Source of the DNA: Mermis nigrescens
Taxonomy: Eukaryota > Nematoda > Enoplea > Mermithida > Mermithidae
Length of the DNA: 64,000 nucleotides
Assembly: GCA_036768485.1 (NCBI GenBank)
Contig: JAVLUZ010000512.1
Coordinates: 1 to 64,000, forward strand
Reading direction: 5' to 3'
Position numbers and translations under genes: made by a program. The notes under the pieces are model-generated. The model was given only the letters and a program-made list of their open reading frames with translations, did not search any database and had not been told where the DNA came from. Below, one piece after another: positions 34,500 through 46,103 of the stretch (position 1 is the stretch's first letter; the number at the start of each line of letters is the position of its first letter).

Positions 34500-35010
34500 A
34501 ATATATTTAAGTCACTACACATTAATTGATCAATATCTTTTATTTTTAATATTCAATGTTTTCGTCTCTTCGTCTCACTCTCATAAATTTCGTTTTTAGT
34601 GCACATCAAAAGTTCAGCGGAAGCGCAGAAAAGATGCTATGGTGACTTGTAAGACCAATTAGATCCGGAATCAATGAGCGAGAAATTTTCCAATCCATTT
34701 TGCGAATCTCCAAACTTCAATCAAGATCTCACTCGACGTATTTTGTGTTCGAAATTCCTCACTTGGCGTGTATGTCGTGTGCATCGCAAAATGGATTGTG
34801 CATAACATCACCTGGCAATATTTACTAAACGTCCAATTGAGAATAATTGTGATCACTTTGGCTTTAAAACAACAAAAAAATTTTTCAAATGAGTAGGTAT
34901 GTAGGTACTAACCTATACAAAATATAGAACATGGGCTATCGTCAGTATATGCAGCGGCCTAAAAAATCTGAGACCCAGAAATTTTTCAAAAGTCAGAAAT
35001 GCCGAAAATT
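34500..35010. other. AT-rich DNA, nothing recognised
   Basis: Contains a short inverted pair ATCCATTTTGCGA (about 34695) / TCGCAAAATGGAT (about 34786). No gene. Confidence 0.4.
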
Positions 35011-35243
35011 ACAATCTGTTTCATTAAACTCTGCGATTTTCTTTTGAAATTTTCCAGCGAGAGAATCGGGCTACAAAAGTGGTTCAAAATTGTGATGCGG
35101 CTAATGCGGCTTAACAAAGTCCTACGTCTCCATATGACTCGATGTACTGTAGAATATCATGTTTACACCTGTTACTTTAAAACTACTTTTTGTAGCCACT
35201 TTAAATTCTTTCCAAAAACCTTTAAGTTAAATGAAACGGACTA
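35011..35243. mobile_element. TAGTCTGTTTCATT-type MITE
   Basis: ACAATCTGTTTCATTAAAC on the left and GTTAAATGAAACGGACTA on the right are inverted and match the ends of the elements at 16855-18319. No tRNA-like part in this copy. Confidence 0.55.
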
Positions 35244-36667
35244 CTAGCTTTGAGAACAAAAACCCAACAGCGAAACGAAATTTTTTTTTATTAAATTTAA
35301 AGGAGTTCGTCAAATTCTGGGACAGTTTAGATTCATTGTATGGGTACTACCATATACAAAAATTTAGCAAAATCAAAAAGACTGCGCGTAAGAATTTAAA
35401 ATATTTTTTGAAATTAGAGGTCAATCTAATTTGCACTAGTTTTTTTGCGTTTGTAGCAATTTTTTTATAGACATCATAACATGGCATTTAATAAAATTTT
35501 TTAATTACGTTTTTTTAATATATGTACATATGTAAATATTTTATATGCGTTTTCGAAACTTTAATGCATCCTGTATAGCTATAGCCATGCAAAATATAGG
35601 TATACCAACCTACCTAACTGCCCTATTTGTATACGAAAAGCAGTTTCACGTCGGAAAATTTTTTTTTAAATTGGAAGCCGAAAGATGCAAGCTCGAATTA
35701 CTGCTCTTTGACTTCATGCGCTTTAAACAACGGTTCAAGCTCAAAAGCATTTGACGCTAAGCGTCGAAATTTTCCAGAAATTCTGCTATTAAAAGTGAAA
35801 ATAAACATGCTGAAATAGTTGTAATTACAGCAGGCATAATTTACAGCTATTTCTGGCATGTTTATCTTTCTGCGGGTCGCCATCTTTCTGCAGGTCGCCA
35901 GAAAGTAAATATATAAATTTAATGAACAGAAGGGAGAAATTTGACCCATTAAATCCATCCCTGCATTTGAGTTTCGACCATGACAACGAATATAAGATTT
36001 TCGTTTGCCGGATAGATACATTTTTTCACTAAATATCTACTCCTAAAATAATACTGAAAATAATGTCACATATTTTACATGGAAACAGGTGTTTTTTCGC
36101 TGTTTTTCGATATTTCAAATGTTATTCGCAATATTTTTCAACTATATGTTTTACCTAGCAACCAAAAATGCCCGTGGAACAAAGACAACAGATTGGTGTT
36201 TGTACCGCCTCGGAATCAGAGATGATAAAGAATTGTGCAACAACACATCCCTCTATCGCGTCCGAAATATATTATATTACCGATGCAAATGAGGGTAAGC
36301 TTCGTAGCTGCAAGATAAGGAATTTTTAGACAATGGTGTTGCAGTAATTGCTTTCACATGTGCTTTTTCGTATAAAATCTCTTATATATTCAGTAATGGA
36401 CAAATTAGACGAGGCTAACTCTTGAGTGAAAATAAACCATGTTAACTTTTCTAATGTTTACTGTAAAGCTATGGACTTATACAAATGAAAAACGCGTCGC
36501 GTCGCGCATAGCGTTGACAAGTGCCAAGTTGAGTGGCAGCTTTCCTTCCATTTTAACAGTTTCATGATCTTTTGAAAGTGTTTCACTCACATATATTTAA
36601 CCACATGGTAGCAGTTTCTTGAGAGACCTGTGGCATTTTTTGAGGCCGCTTCCATATGCTTTGTACT
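35244..36667. other. AT-rich DNA with one covarying hairpin
   Basis: No gene recognised. 35753-35765 holds GACGC-TAA-GCGTC followed by GAAATTTTCC, a base-pair-preserving variant of the recurrent GGCGC-GAA-GCGCC hairpin. Confidence 0.45.
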
Positions 36668-36711
36668 ACCGGGGCCCCGGCTATCCCCGGCCATTTTTTA
36701 GTACTAATACT

Positions 36712-36838
36712 AATACTAATACTTTATTCGGAAAAAACAAGGGTAAAACAAAAGTCACAAGGAAAATAAAATAAAATACGAAATGTCCTGGACACACAGG
36801 CAAATAGATTGCGCTCACGTGTGTCTCATCATCCCCGG
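36712..36838 (-). mobile_element. 5'-truncated LINE tail with TATTAG repeats
   Basis: On the minus strand the insert ends AATAAAGTATTAGTATTAGT, a hexamer-repeat tail typical of some non-LTR elements. It splits the host's GGCCATTTTT / ATCCCCGG text, which is continuous at 42975-42995. Confidence 0.6.
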
Positions 36839-37572
36839 CCCCGGCCGGGGCAAGGTCAAAAAATGGCCGGGGCCTGGGAAAAATTTTATTGTAATTCGTA
36901 TTTTGTACAGTGTGTGATGTGCCTGTTAGTTATCAATGGGCAAGTGTTAATTTTGAGAACTGTACTGATTTTGCTACTCTGTATAAATGAGCTTTTACTG
37001 AATACCTAAATGTTCGGGCCACCGTTTTTTTCCACATTTAGGGGTTTTTGTGAACCAAAATTTCGAGATGTGGAAAAAAAATTTGGGCTTGGTTCACATT
37101 GTGGAAAATTTTTGTAATGCTAAAAATGCGTTCTGGAGAGGTAAAATTCCAAAATTTTCCGGCGCTTCGCGCCGGATTGATTCATTTTCATTGCGTTTTA
37201 TTGATGCTCACGCCGCGCCGCACCAATTACTGCTATTTTATTAGCTTGCTCTAGAAAACTTGTCTCAGATGAAAAATACGCATTTCCAGCACAGATTTTA
37301 GGGTAAATAGACCAACTTGAAAACACCGATTTTTTTCTACATTTGGGTTAAGGGACCAATGCGTTTTCTTCGACTATAGGTTACTTAAGTATACCTACGT
37401 AAACAACTAACTGAAGTAAGTGTCTATATAAACAAGAAAGTGTTTATTGTCAGTAAAATACAAGAAATTTGATAAAACGCAAATACATGATAAAATAGTG
37501 ACTGAACAAAAGGACATACAAAGATCACGGAAGTAGTACAATTAGGTATGCCCCAACAATAAATTTGTAAAA

Positions 37573-38190
37573 TCAATGTTTAGGAGCTCTTTTTGAACAA
37601 ACGAATTTTGGAGAAGAGACTATTTGATCAGGTAAGGAGTTCCAGATTTTTCGGTATCTTTGCAAAAAATCGTTGAGGTGAGCATTGGAACGGACAACTG
37701 GTAACGTAAGTTTACGACTGTTAACTGATCGGGTAGTGCCTTGACTAAAAATGAAGAATTCATTAGCATCAATACAAGATAAACCATTAATAATTTGATA
37801 CATGAGACATAGACATATGTGAAGATGACGAAGTTCTAAAGAAGGCAGGTTTAGAAGCTTTAGGCGTTCAAGATAGGATAGATTGCTATTAAAACCAAAA
37901 AGATGTTTAGTAAATTCACGCTGAACATTTTCAAGACGATTTATATCATTTGCATAATATGGATTCCATACAGAAACAGCATACTCAAGCATAGGTCTTA
38001 CATAAGTAGTATAGGCCCTAACTAAAATATCTTTATCACGAGAAAGAAAAGCTTTGTGTATTAGAAAACAACGAGAAACAGCTTTTTTAATTATGTGATT
38101 TAAATGTTCCTTACAATTGAGATTGTGGGAAATATAAACACCCAGATCACGAACGGAGCTAATATCATTTGGAATATTTATATTATTCAA
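37573..38190 (-). pseudogene. LINE ORF2, C-terminal part
   Basis: 205-codon open frame continuing the reverse transcriptase in another frame. It holds LGVYIS, the YVRPMLEYAVSVWNPY block and ENVQREFTKHLFG, all characteristic of the region after the RT in CR1/Jockey-type LINEs. Ends at a TAA/TGA near 37573. A frameshift separates it from the RT frame at about 38190. Confidence 0.9.
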
Positions 38191-39646
38191 AGAATAAAGC
38201 TTTTTGGGTTATTTTTACCAAGATGTAAAACTGCACATTTTTCTGAAGCAATAGGAAGTTGCCAATTTATAGACCAAATATAAATATTGTCCAAATCTTT
38301 TTGTATTAAATGATTATCAGAAGATGGACCAAAGATTTTGACATCATCTGCAAAGAGGTAAATTTTACTGTATTTAATCAAGTTACATAGGTCATTAACA
38401 TAAATTAAGAATAAAGTAGGACTAATACAACTACCTCGGGGGACACCACTGCCAACAGGCATGAAGTCAGAAAAAACTCCGTTAATACAAACACGTTGAA
38501 ATCGACCATGTAAAAAGGATTTAAGCCAATTAAAAAGTAGACCTTTTATTCCATATTTAGAGAGCTTATATAAAAGCTTAGAAAAAGGAATTTTATCAAA
38601 AGCTTTAGAAAAGTCGATGTAAGCAACATCAACAGGAGTTCTATTACTCAAAGATACCGTCCAACTGTGTTTACATTTAAGTAGTTGTAATTCACAAGAC
38701 TTTGATTTTAGAAAACCAAACTGAAAAGGAGATAAGAGTCTGTTTGTAGTGAGAAAATCGACAATTTTTGAATTTATCAAATTTTACATGATTTTACTTG
38801 ATGAGCAGCAAATAGAAATCGGCCTGTAATTTCTGACTAAAGCTGCGTCACCTTTTTTAAAGACTGGGGTTACATTTGCCAATTTCCATAAATTGGGGAT
38901 AGTGCTAGTCAAAAATGAAACATTAAAGATACTAGTTAAACGCTCAGCAAGATAATTTGAAAGTTTTTTCAAGAAAAAATTACAGAGTCCATCGGGACCA
39001 ATAGCAAAAGAACCTTTTATTTGATTTAAAACCAGTTGCACGTTCCAAGCGTCAAAATGAATGGTTTGCAATGCAAAACCAGTCATCGAATCTAAAAAAG
39101 GAACATGATTATTGTCAACAGAAAAACAGTTGAAAAGTAGTTATTAAACAAATTTACCTTTTCTAAAGGATCAGAGACGATTTTGTGGTCATGAAAAAGA
39201 GGTGGAAAAGAGCGATGATTATTCAACCGATTATTGACAAATTTATAAAATGATTTCAAACTTTTGTCAGAAAGAAGATTAATTTCTTCAGAAGCAGAGA
39301 AATTTTTAATTTCAAAATCCAATTTTTTACAAAAAGATTTATATTTGATTTTTGTATCGGTGGAGTGATAAAGTTTATGTTTCTTCCAAAGCATACATTT
39401 TTTAGTTAACATTTTTTTAATCAGTTTGGGATATTTACGTTTCATGGGCTTGGGGTGAGTTAATGGGACAAATACATAAATTAAAGAGTGAAGTACTCCA
39501 ACGAACAAATTATACATATTATTTACATTAGAACAGGTATCAAAAAGATCAGGCCAAGAAATCTGAGACAGTGATAGACCTAAAGCATTAAAATCAGCTT
39601 TACGAAAGTTAAAAAAAGATGATCTAGGATTTTGGACTGGCATCAA
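38187..39646 (-). pseudogene. LINE ORF2, reverse transcriptase
   Basis: RT motifs in order: WKLANVTPVFKKGD and NYRPIS (38784-39086), QFGFLKSKSCELQLL, DFSKAFDKIP, GVPRGSCISPTLFLIYVNDL and the catalytic LFADDVKIF (38187-38780). The region before it (39092-39646) is the linker between endonuclease and RT. There is a frameshift near 39088 and an in-frame stop at 38781-38783 between the KIM and NLINSK segments. Copies DNA from the element's RNA at the nicked target in active relatives. Confidence 0.93.
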
Positions 39647-40726
39647 AAGACAATCAAATATAATTGAATTATGGTCACTATTAGAAAAAGGAATATCAAC
39701 TTTTACGTTAGAAATTTGATCAGATGCAAAGAGAAGATCTAGTATATTATTACAGTGGTCGCCATGAAAGATGACGCGCCATCACCCTCAGATTGTAGTG
39801 GATGGTGCGCGCGAGCGCCGCATTACGTCCATCATGCGCCATCATCTCTTTTTTCTATTCAGCGCCATTAACCTCCATCATCCCGTCAACCTGGCGATGC
39901 GGACGGGCGCAACTTAGCTATTAATAGCACCAACAAGAAGGAAACGCGCCAGCATTCACGTGCGCGCTTCCTTGTTGGCGCTATTAATAGCTAAATTGCG
40001 CCGTCCGCATCGCCAGATTAACGGGATGATGGAGATTAATGGCGCTGAATAGAAAAAAAGAGATGATGGAGCATGATGGACGTAACGCGGCGCTCGCGAC
40101 GCACCATCCATTATAATTCTGAGAGGGTGATGGCGCGTCATCTTTCATGGCGACCACTGTATCATGAGTATTTTCTGTTATTCATTGATGTAAACCAGTG
40201 CCCGAAAGTGTGTCAAAAAATAGGGTATTAAGATTATCAGTGGGAACCGAACTTATCCACCAATTGATTTTTGGCAAATTAAAATCTCCTAAGATTACAA
40301 AAGGGAAAGGAACAGAACAAGCCCATTCAATACATCTACATAAAATTTCAGCATAAGCTAGATCAAAATCAGGGGGTCGGTAAACCAAAATAAATCTGAT
40401 CTTTCTATCAGAATCAAAAATATCATTTATTAGAATTTTGGGAGCTTTAAAAGCGGGTGGCGGATTTATTTGAATAGCATTAAAGGAAGTTTTAAGAAAT
40501 AAAGCTACACCCCACCTCATTTACAGTTTCGATCATAGCGAAAAATATGATAATTTTTGCCAGGGCACAATAATCCATCGGAAATATCAATATGGAACCA
40601 TGTTTCAGAAAAAAACAGAGCATCAAAACTTTCTTCATTCAGCAAAAAATGTAAGTTGCTAAGTTTGTTCAAAAGACTTCGAGCATTAGCATAAAAACAT
40701 TGAAATTTTAAATAATCTTGGGGCAC
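39647..40726 (-). pseudogene. LINE ORF2, AP-type endonuclease, split by a MITE
   Basis: N-terminal part at 40517-40726 with YANARSLLNK and FSETWF. A frameshift leads to 40182-40520 with YRPP and ILGDFNLPKINWW. After the MITE (39753-40159), 39647-39750 encodes NNILDLLFASD and the SDHNSIIF motif. Removing the MITE and one TA copy restores one continuous frame, apart from an in-frame TGA just after GLHQ. The catalytic motifs (ETW, GDFN, SDH) are those of LINE endonucleases that nick target DNA. Confidence 0.9.
39753..40159. mobile_element. Foldback MITE inserted in the LINE endonuclease
   Basis: A 407-bp near-perfect inverted repeat: CAGTGGTCGCCATGAAAGAT ... ATCTTTCATGGCGACCACTG. Flanked by TA on both sides (39751-39752, 40160-40161), the Tc1/mariner target. 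The centre (39920-39990) pairs GCTATTAATAGC blocks around CGTTTCCTTC / GAAGGAAACG. Its insertion post-dates the LINE. The older sister copy is at 7815-8243. Confidence 0.95.
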
Positions 40727-40732
40727 GGATAC

Positions 40733-41648
40733 CTAATGAGCGAGTCGTGGGCTATTAATATTTACATTAGGTTTACATTTAACGCAATCAGCACAAAAAT
40801 CAGTGTATAGTCCTTGTTCACCTCGAGATTTGCGATCATTCAGCTCATAAACCAGATTGCGTTGCTGTTTTTGTTGTAGAAAAGATAGGTCAGGATGACA
40901 ACGTAGACGCGAAAGTGGGCCTTTGCATTGGACACGGACTGTCTTATTAATCAATGAGATAAAGCGATGCCTTGCCTGAGCCGAAGTCAGGCAAACTTTG
41001 ACAAATTGAACGCGATTATCATGAATGGGGACCATCACGAAAGACGCGAGTAACATCGGACGACACTAGATCATGACTGTCAGAATGAGAGTCGATTAGA
41101 GATTTAACCTGATTCATGTCCTCGACACTGTTCGATAAAGGCAAATTGAATAACACGGCATTGCACTTTTTAGAATCCCTTTCAATCGCATCATTTATCA
41201 TGGCAGACAAATCGTTTTTATCATAATCAATAGAAGAATTTCGTGAACGTTTGAGGCGATCAATTTTATTTTGTAAGTCAGCAAGCTGAGTAGCAAAATT
41301 GTCTAAACGTTGTTCAATATGCAGACATTTTTTCACAATCGGTCTACAATGGAAACAATAGAAAGTGGAATGGGGCTTTGAATAAGTTTCATAGTCATGA
41401 TCGTCAACTTTTAAGCAAGAAGTATGACCCCAGTGTTCACAAAAATCACATAATAAAGCAGTATCATCATCAGTGACTAACTTGTAGCAAATAACACAGT
41501 CGGCAGAATTTTCATTTGTAGCATTTAATACAGCAAAGTTAGACGTACGTGATGGTGACCTGGCACTTAAACTGGTATCAATATTTTTCGAAGCGCAATT
41601 TCTTTTACCCATGGTAGAAATCAAAGAAATACTTAGGCAGAATTGCAA
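40733..41648 (-). pseudogene. LINE ORF1 with PHD-type zinc finger
   Basis: The likely start is MGKRNCASKN at 41612. A PHD-like finger follows with spaced Cys/His pairs (CVIC, CDFC, HTSC, CFHC), then a short coiled coil (LDNFATQLADLQNKIDRLKR). A frameshift near 41050 leads to a C-terminal module with LTSAQARHRFISLI and HPDLSFLQQKQQRNLVYEL, a pattern seen in ORF1 proteins of CR1-like elements. ORF1 proteins bind the element's RNA. Confidence 0.87.
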
Positions 41649-42472
41649 TATTGATCAAATTTAGTTCGTCTCATAATGAGGGCATCTTATTATCTGTTGC
41701 TGTTACAGATCTTCCACGGCTGGACAAAACCAACGAAAATTATGATGCTTTTCTAGCCATGGATGAATTTTAGCCCTTTGTAATTTTATCAGTCATTGGT
41801 TTTCGAATTTTATTCGTTGATAATTTTGCTTATTTGGATAAAATCTTTGCTCTTTTTGATTTATTCTTTGTTGTGTTTAGCTACATTTACTCATTTTCTG
41901 TTGTTGATCGAAATATATCAAAGATTCGTCTTAGGTGCCACAATTATATGTAAGATGAACTTTCTAAGAAAAAATGGCTTTTCTATCATGAGCAACCCGT
42001 TTTTGAACGTTTTAGACCCCAAAAATGTGAACCAAAATTTGAAATGTGGAAAAAAGTTCGGAGGTATGGTTCACATTGTGACCAAATCGCTAGGAAAAAA
42101 AAACGGTGGTTCGGGCTAATCTGCATGTTTTTTGATTTCTTCACTTAACTCATTAAACCAAATGATACTTTATTTAGAGTTGACAAATACGTTCCATTTC
42201 TAGTTGGATGTACGTTTTCAAAAAACTATTTTTACGAAAAACTCATTTACATTTAATTGAATGGAACGCGCCCGCGCTAAAACTCGTTTCTTGTGTTATA
42301 ATTATTAGGACGGAAGTTGAATTATAGACGAATATAAACTATGCTGCAGAACTGCGTTCGATCCGATAAACTATATATGTCTCATTTATCACATCCAATA
42401 TATACCTAATCCGCCCAATCGCTGCATCTCTGTGATTCCGCTACTTCTGTTTCTGGTTTTGTTAGTAAAGAT

Positions 42473-42736
42473 CATAAGTGGGCAGCACGAAATTCTGGGA
42501 GGGGGGGGGGGGTTTGCAAGATTTTTCAAAGGTAAAAAAATGGGCTTAAAAAAGGTGGTATGGCGAAAAAACACAATTTTTCGACGTTTCTCATTGAGCA
42601 CTATTGGTATAAAAAATTGCGAAAAAACAAATAAAATTTTTAAAATTGAATTGGGGGGTATTTTGATTTCTAGGGGGTATTTTGGTTTCTCGGGTGGGAG
42701 GGGGTGCATACCCCCCAAACCCCACGCTCAGGTGTG
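42473..42736 (+). mobile_element. Family A MITE
   Basis: CATAAGTGGGCAGC ... CCACGCTCAGGTGTG; flanks GTAAAGAT and GTAACGAT (one mismatch). Confidence 0.9.
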
Positions 42737-42870
42737 GTAACGATTATTACTTCGGTTTTTCATCAACAATTCTCATTTATATTCAAAGTCTTTGTTTCTT
42801 ATTTTAACTTGCTTGGAAAATATATGCTCTGTTACGGCATTAACTGTGTGCCATCATTTCTACTCGCTTC

Positions 42871-45800
42871 CAGACATGCATAGTGAAAAATTTCTGGCGA
42901 AGGGGGATGAAACCGAAAAATTTTTAAAGTGCCTTCTAGTGATCGACCGGGGCCCCGGCCCCGGCAATCCCCGGCCATTTTTCAGCATCCCCGGCCCCGG
43001 CCGGGGCAAGGTCAAAAAATGGCCGGGGCCGAGGAAAAAATTTAGTTTAATTCGTATTTTGTACAGGCTGTGATACTGGCACTTATTTATCAATGAGCAA
43101 GTGAAGTGTTAATTATGAAAACTGTACTGATTAGACCATATGTATACTTACTTAGTCCTTGTTATAACTTTGCTACTGTGTATGAATGAGCTTTTACTGA
43201 ATAAATGTTCAGGAAAATCTGCATATTTTCGATTCCTCCACTTAACTTATTTAAACTAAATGCTACTTTTAAGTCATTAATTCATAGCTATGGCTGAAAG
43301 ATTTAGAGTTGACAAATACGTTCTATTTCTAGTTGAAAATTGTACGTTTTCAGCAAACTATTTTCACAAAAAAACACTTTAACATTTAATTGAATGGGAA
43401 CCGCGTGCTTTAAAACGCGTTTCTTGTGTAATATTTATTAGGACGGAGGTTAATTATAGGCGAATGTAAACTACGCTGCAGAATTGCGTCCGATCCGATA
43501 AACTAAATATGTCTCAAATAGTTTCCTAAGGTCCGGACTCCAGAGTGGAGGGTGGGGTGAAATCCCAAATTGGAGGACCAGAAAATTAAGTGGTGGACTA
43601 TTATTAGCCGACTCTATTTTGTTGTACGAGCTTCTTGTGCTTGTACAAAGATCTCCGAAAAGGTCTTTGTATGAGCTAACAAATTTTTGTAGCTATATTA
43701 TATAAATATATTCTTAAACATACACATTTTCGCATACTATCAGTATGTGACAGTATTTTTGTACAATGTACCTTAGTATATACATGAACAAAGATGGTGC
43801 CCAAATGTCTTTGTACATTTTGTACCAGTTTTTGTACACGGTCCGTTTGTGCATGTACAAAGATGGTCCCCAAAAGTCTTTGTACATTATGTACACACAA
43901 ATTTTTGGTTTACTATAATATGGTACAGTAGCGATTTTAGTGTAGTAAAACAGGGTCTTTTGACTTTTGATTGTATATTTTAGCTAATTTCTGGGTTTCT
44001 AACTCCAAAAATTACTAAAATTGTCTCAAAACGGCGCGAAGCGCTAAAAATCTGACATTTTTCCATTCTAAATACAAATTTTGCCACTTTAATGATTTAT
44101 AGGACAGACAATTTTTTATATCGGAGCGAAGCGCCGAAAAATTTTGGAATTTTACACCTTTTTACAGTTTTTACCTTCCCAAAAAATCTTTGTACATGTA
44201 CAAAGATAGTCCTGAAAAGTCTTTGTACATCGGGAAAAATCTTTGGCGAATACAAAAAAAAACAGTTTTGTACATATGTAAATTTTTGTATCCTTTAATA
44301 TGGTACAGTAACGATTTCAGTTTGGTAGAACATAGTTTTTCGACCTTTAGTAGTGTATTTGGCTAATATTTGGGTTTCTGAATATTTGACATTTTTCCAT
44401 TTTTCCATTCAAAGCGCAGTGTTGCTTATTACAAGATTTAATTCGCATATTACAATTTTGTAATATTTCTGATTTTGTAGTACAAGTTGTTTTAGCTTTC
44501 TCAGTCGAGTTTTATGTGTGAATTCCATCAAAAGCTCATAAAAATTTCGGCACTTCGCGCCGAACTAATGCATCAACTAAATTCAGGCCAAATTATCACA
44601 TTTAGAAGCACGGTCTTTTTGTATTCGGCGAAGATTTTTGCTGATGCACAAAGAAGTTTCCAGGACCGTCTTTGTACATGTACAAAGAGATTTGAAGAAC
44701 AAAAACTGTAAAAAGGTGTAGAATTCCTTATTGCAAATTCTACCATTTTAAAGATTTTCAGGGGGTAAGCGGCTGCAAAAATGGAGCCGCTTACCCCTCC
44801 TTCCCCTGAAAGTTGCCGAGAAATATACAAGTGACAGGGGTTTGGGCCTCCCCCATCCACGCTTCAGAATGCCCCAAACTTCCTTGAAAGTCAGAAAATA
44901 TTTGACCAACCTCCCCCATTTTTTGGCGAAAAACTGCGCATTTTTTTGGCTATTTTTATGTTTTTTTACCATTTTTTGATCTAGTCGCTAACCCCCTCCT
45001 AAAAATGGCGAGGGACCCCTACCCTAGATTTCCAGCCGTTACATGTATATATACTGAGGGACCCTCATAAAATTTTAAGCGATTACATGCATGTTTTATT
45101 AGTGATAGTTTATCTATTTACTCTAGCTCACATTCTAAAATGATGTATCACTTTGTGAAATTCTAATAATTAGGTACACTTTTGCCATACAAAAAAATTA
45201 AGTTCAAAAAATTCAAAAGGTTTTTACGCAAAAATTGTCTGACAGTGACTTGTGTCTTGGACCCTGAGGGGGTAATACCCCTCCCCCTTATGGGAATGTG
45301 TGATGTCTCATTTATTACATCCAGTACCTATTGCATCCAATCGCTACAGCAGCAGTAGCAGTAGCGAAGATTCAAATGATATAGAGTGTGCTAATAGCAG
45401 CGACATAGACTTTATTGATGATACAGACCATGAAACACAGGACTAAATTTGTTTCTTGTGACATAAATAGTTATAAAACTTGATATGAAAAGGCGCACCT
45501 AACTTTGCGCTTGCCATTTACTACACAATGGAGCAGTCGCTAATTATTTCTTTTCCTATGCCCACCCCAAGTATGTGTCATGCGATAATATTTTCCTTAT
45601 CTGACCCCGGCCAGCCCCGGCCCCGGCCCCGGCCCGGCCGGGATTTTTTCAGCCCCGGTGCCGCCCCGGCCCCGGCCAAAAAAGTCGCCCCGGTCGATCA
45701 CTAGTGCCTTCTTTACCGTAGAAACGCTTGATATACCTTGAAAACGCGATTTTTAAGCTTTTCTGATGATGTCATTACTTTTCTAGATTATAAAAACATG

Positions 45801-46001
45801 AACAAAATTATGAAAAAAATTGAATTAAATTGACCAAAATATAGTCAGAAAATGACTATTTGTTTTGGTGCGAAGCGTCGAAAATTTGACAATTTCAAGC
45901 CATTTGAACGCTAAAAAACGCTTAAATTTAGACACTTCCAATTCTGGGGGGGTTGAAAATTTTTTTGCCTCAAACCCCTATGATCATGTATAACATATAT
46001 G
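42871..46001 (+). mobile_element. CATACATG-family MITE split by a 2.8-kb element
   Basis: Left end CAGACATGCATAGTG; the right end closes GATCATGTATAACATATATG. Flanks CTCGCTTC and CTCGCTTA (one mismatch of 8). Without the insert it is about 360 bp and resembles 60818-61217 and 53103-53489, including a GGTGC-GAA-GCGTC hairpin variant (45870-45882). Confidence 0.8.
42937..45703 (+). mobile_element. Large GC-ended hAT-like element, best copy
   Basis: TAGTGATCGACCGGGGC and GCCCCGGTCGATCACTA are perfect 17-bp inverted ends, with an 8-bp duplication GTGCCTTC at 42929-42936 and 45704-45711. The 2767-bp interior has GC-rich subterminal stretches of GGCCCCGG words at both ends, several CTTTGTACATGTACAAAG-type palindromes (43640-43900, 44185-44235, 44668-44690), hairpins near 44033, 44123 and 44548, and paired GTAAGCGGC / GCCGCTTAC words (44765-44795). 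No transposase frame is present, so it depends on another source. Confidence 0.92.
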
Positions 46002-46103
46002 CTCGCTTATATAAGTTAGCTCTCACTAAAATTTTTTATTTGGATTACATCAAATCGCAATTATATTCAGTTACTGTTTTTTAAGATTTATAACAAATTT
46101 GGT

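Larger units (their letters stand above)
37440..41770 (-). mobile_element. CR1-like non-LTR retrotransposon, inactive
   Basis: Reading right to left: ORF1 with a PHD-type zinc finger, ORF2 with apurinic endonuclease, then reverse transcriptase and a C-terminal domain. PHD fingers in ORF1 and this endonuclease/RT order are typical of CR1-like LINEs. The frame is broken by at least four frameshifts, two nonsense codons and a MITE insertion in the endonuclease, so it cannot be active. The 5' and 3' limits are estimates; an AATAAA lies in the 3' region near 37450. Confidence 0.9.
37019..42109. mobile_element. TIR element (CCACCGTTTTTTT ends) hosting the LINE
   Basis: Left end CCACCGTTTTTTTCC and right end GGAAAAAAAAACGGTGG are inverted repeats. 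TTCGGG occurs on both sides (37013-37018, 42110-42115) as a 6-bp duplication, and the interrupted host reads TTCAGG in the intact copy. A GTGAACCAAAATTT ... GGTTCACATTGTG block is found near both ends. The left interior has a 7-bp-stem hairpin, CCGGCGC-TTC-GCGCCGG (37159-37175). The superfamily is not identified: 6-bp duplications do not fit hAT. Confidence 0.65.
36668..42472 (+). mobile_element. Degraded large GC-ended element, heavily nested
   Basis: Text from 36668 (ACCGGGGCCCCGGC) to 37018 and from 42110 to 42472 aligns with the left half of 42937-45703: GGCCGGGGCC, the ATTCGTATTTTGTACAG block, TTTAGAGTTGACAAATACG and GATCCGATAAACTA. It is interrupted by a small LINE tail (36712-36838) and by a 5.1-kb TIR element. 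At about 42384 the text jumps from ATATGTCTC to ATTTATCACATCC, skipping ~1.8 kb present in the full-length copy. Confidence 0.65.
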
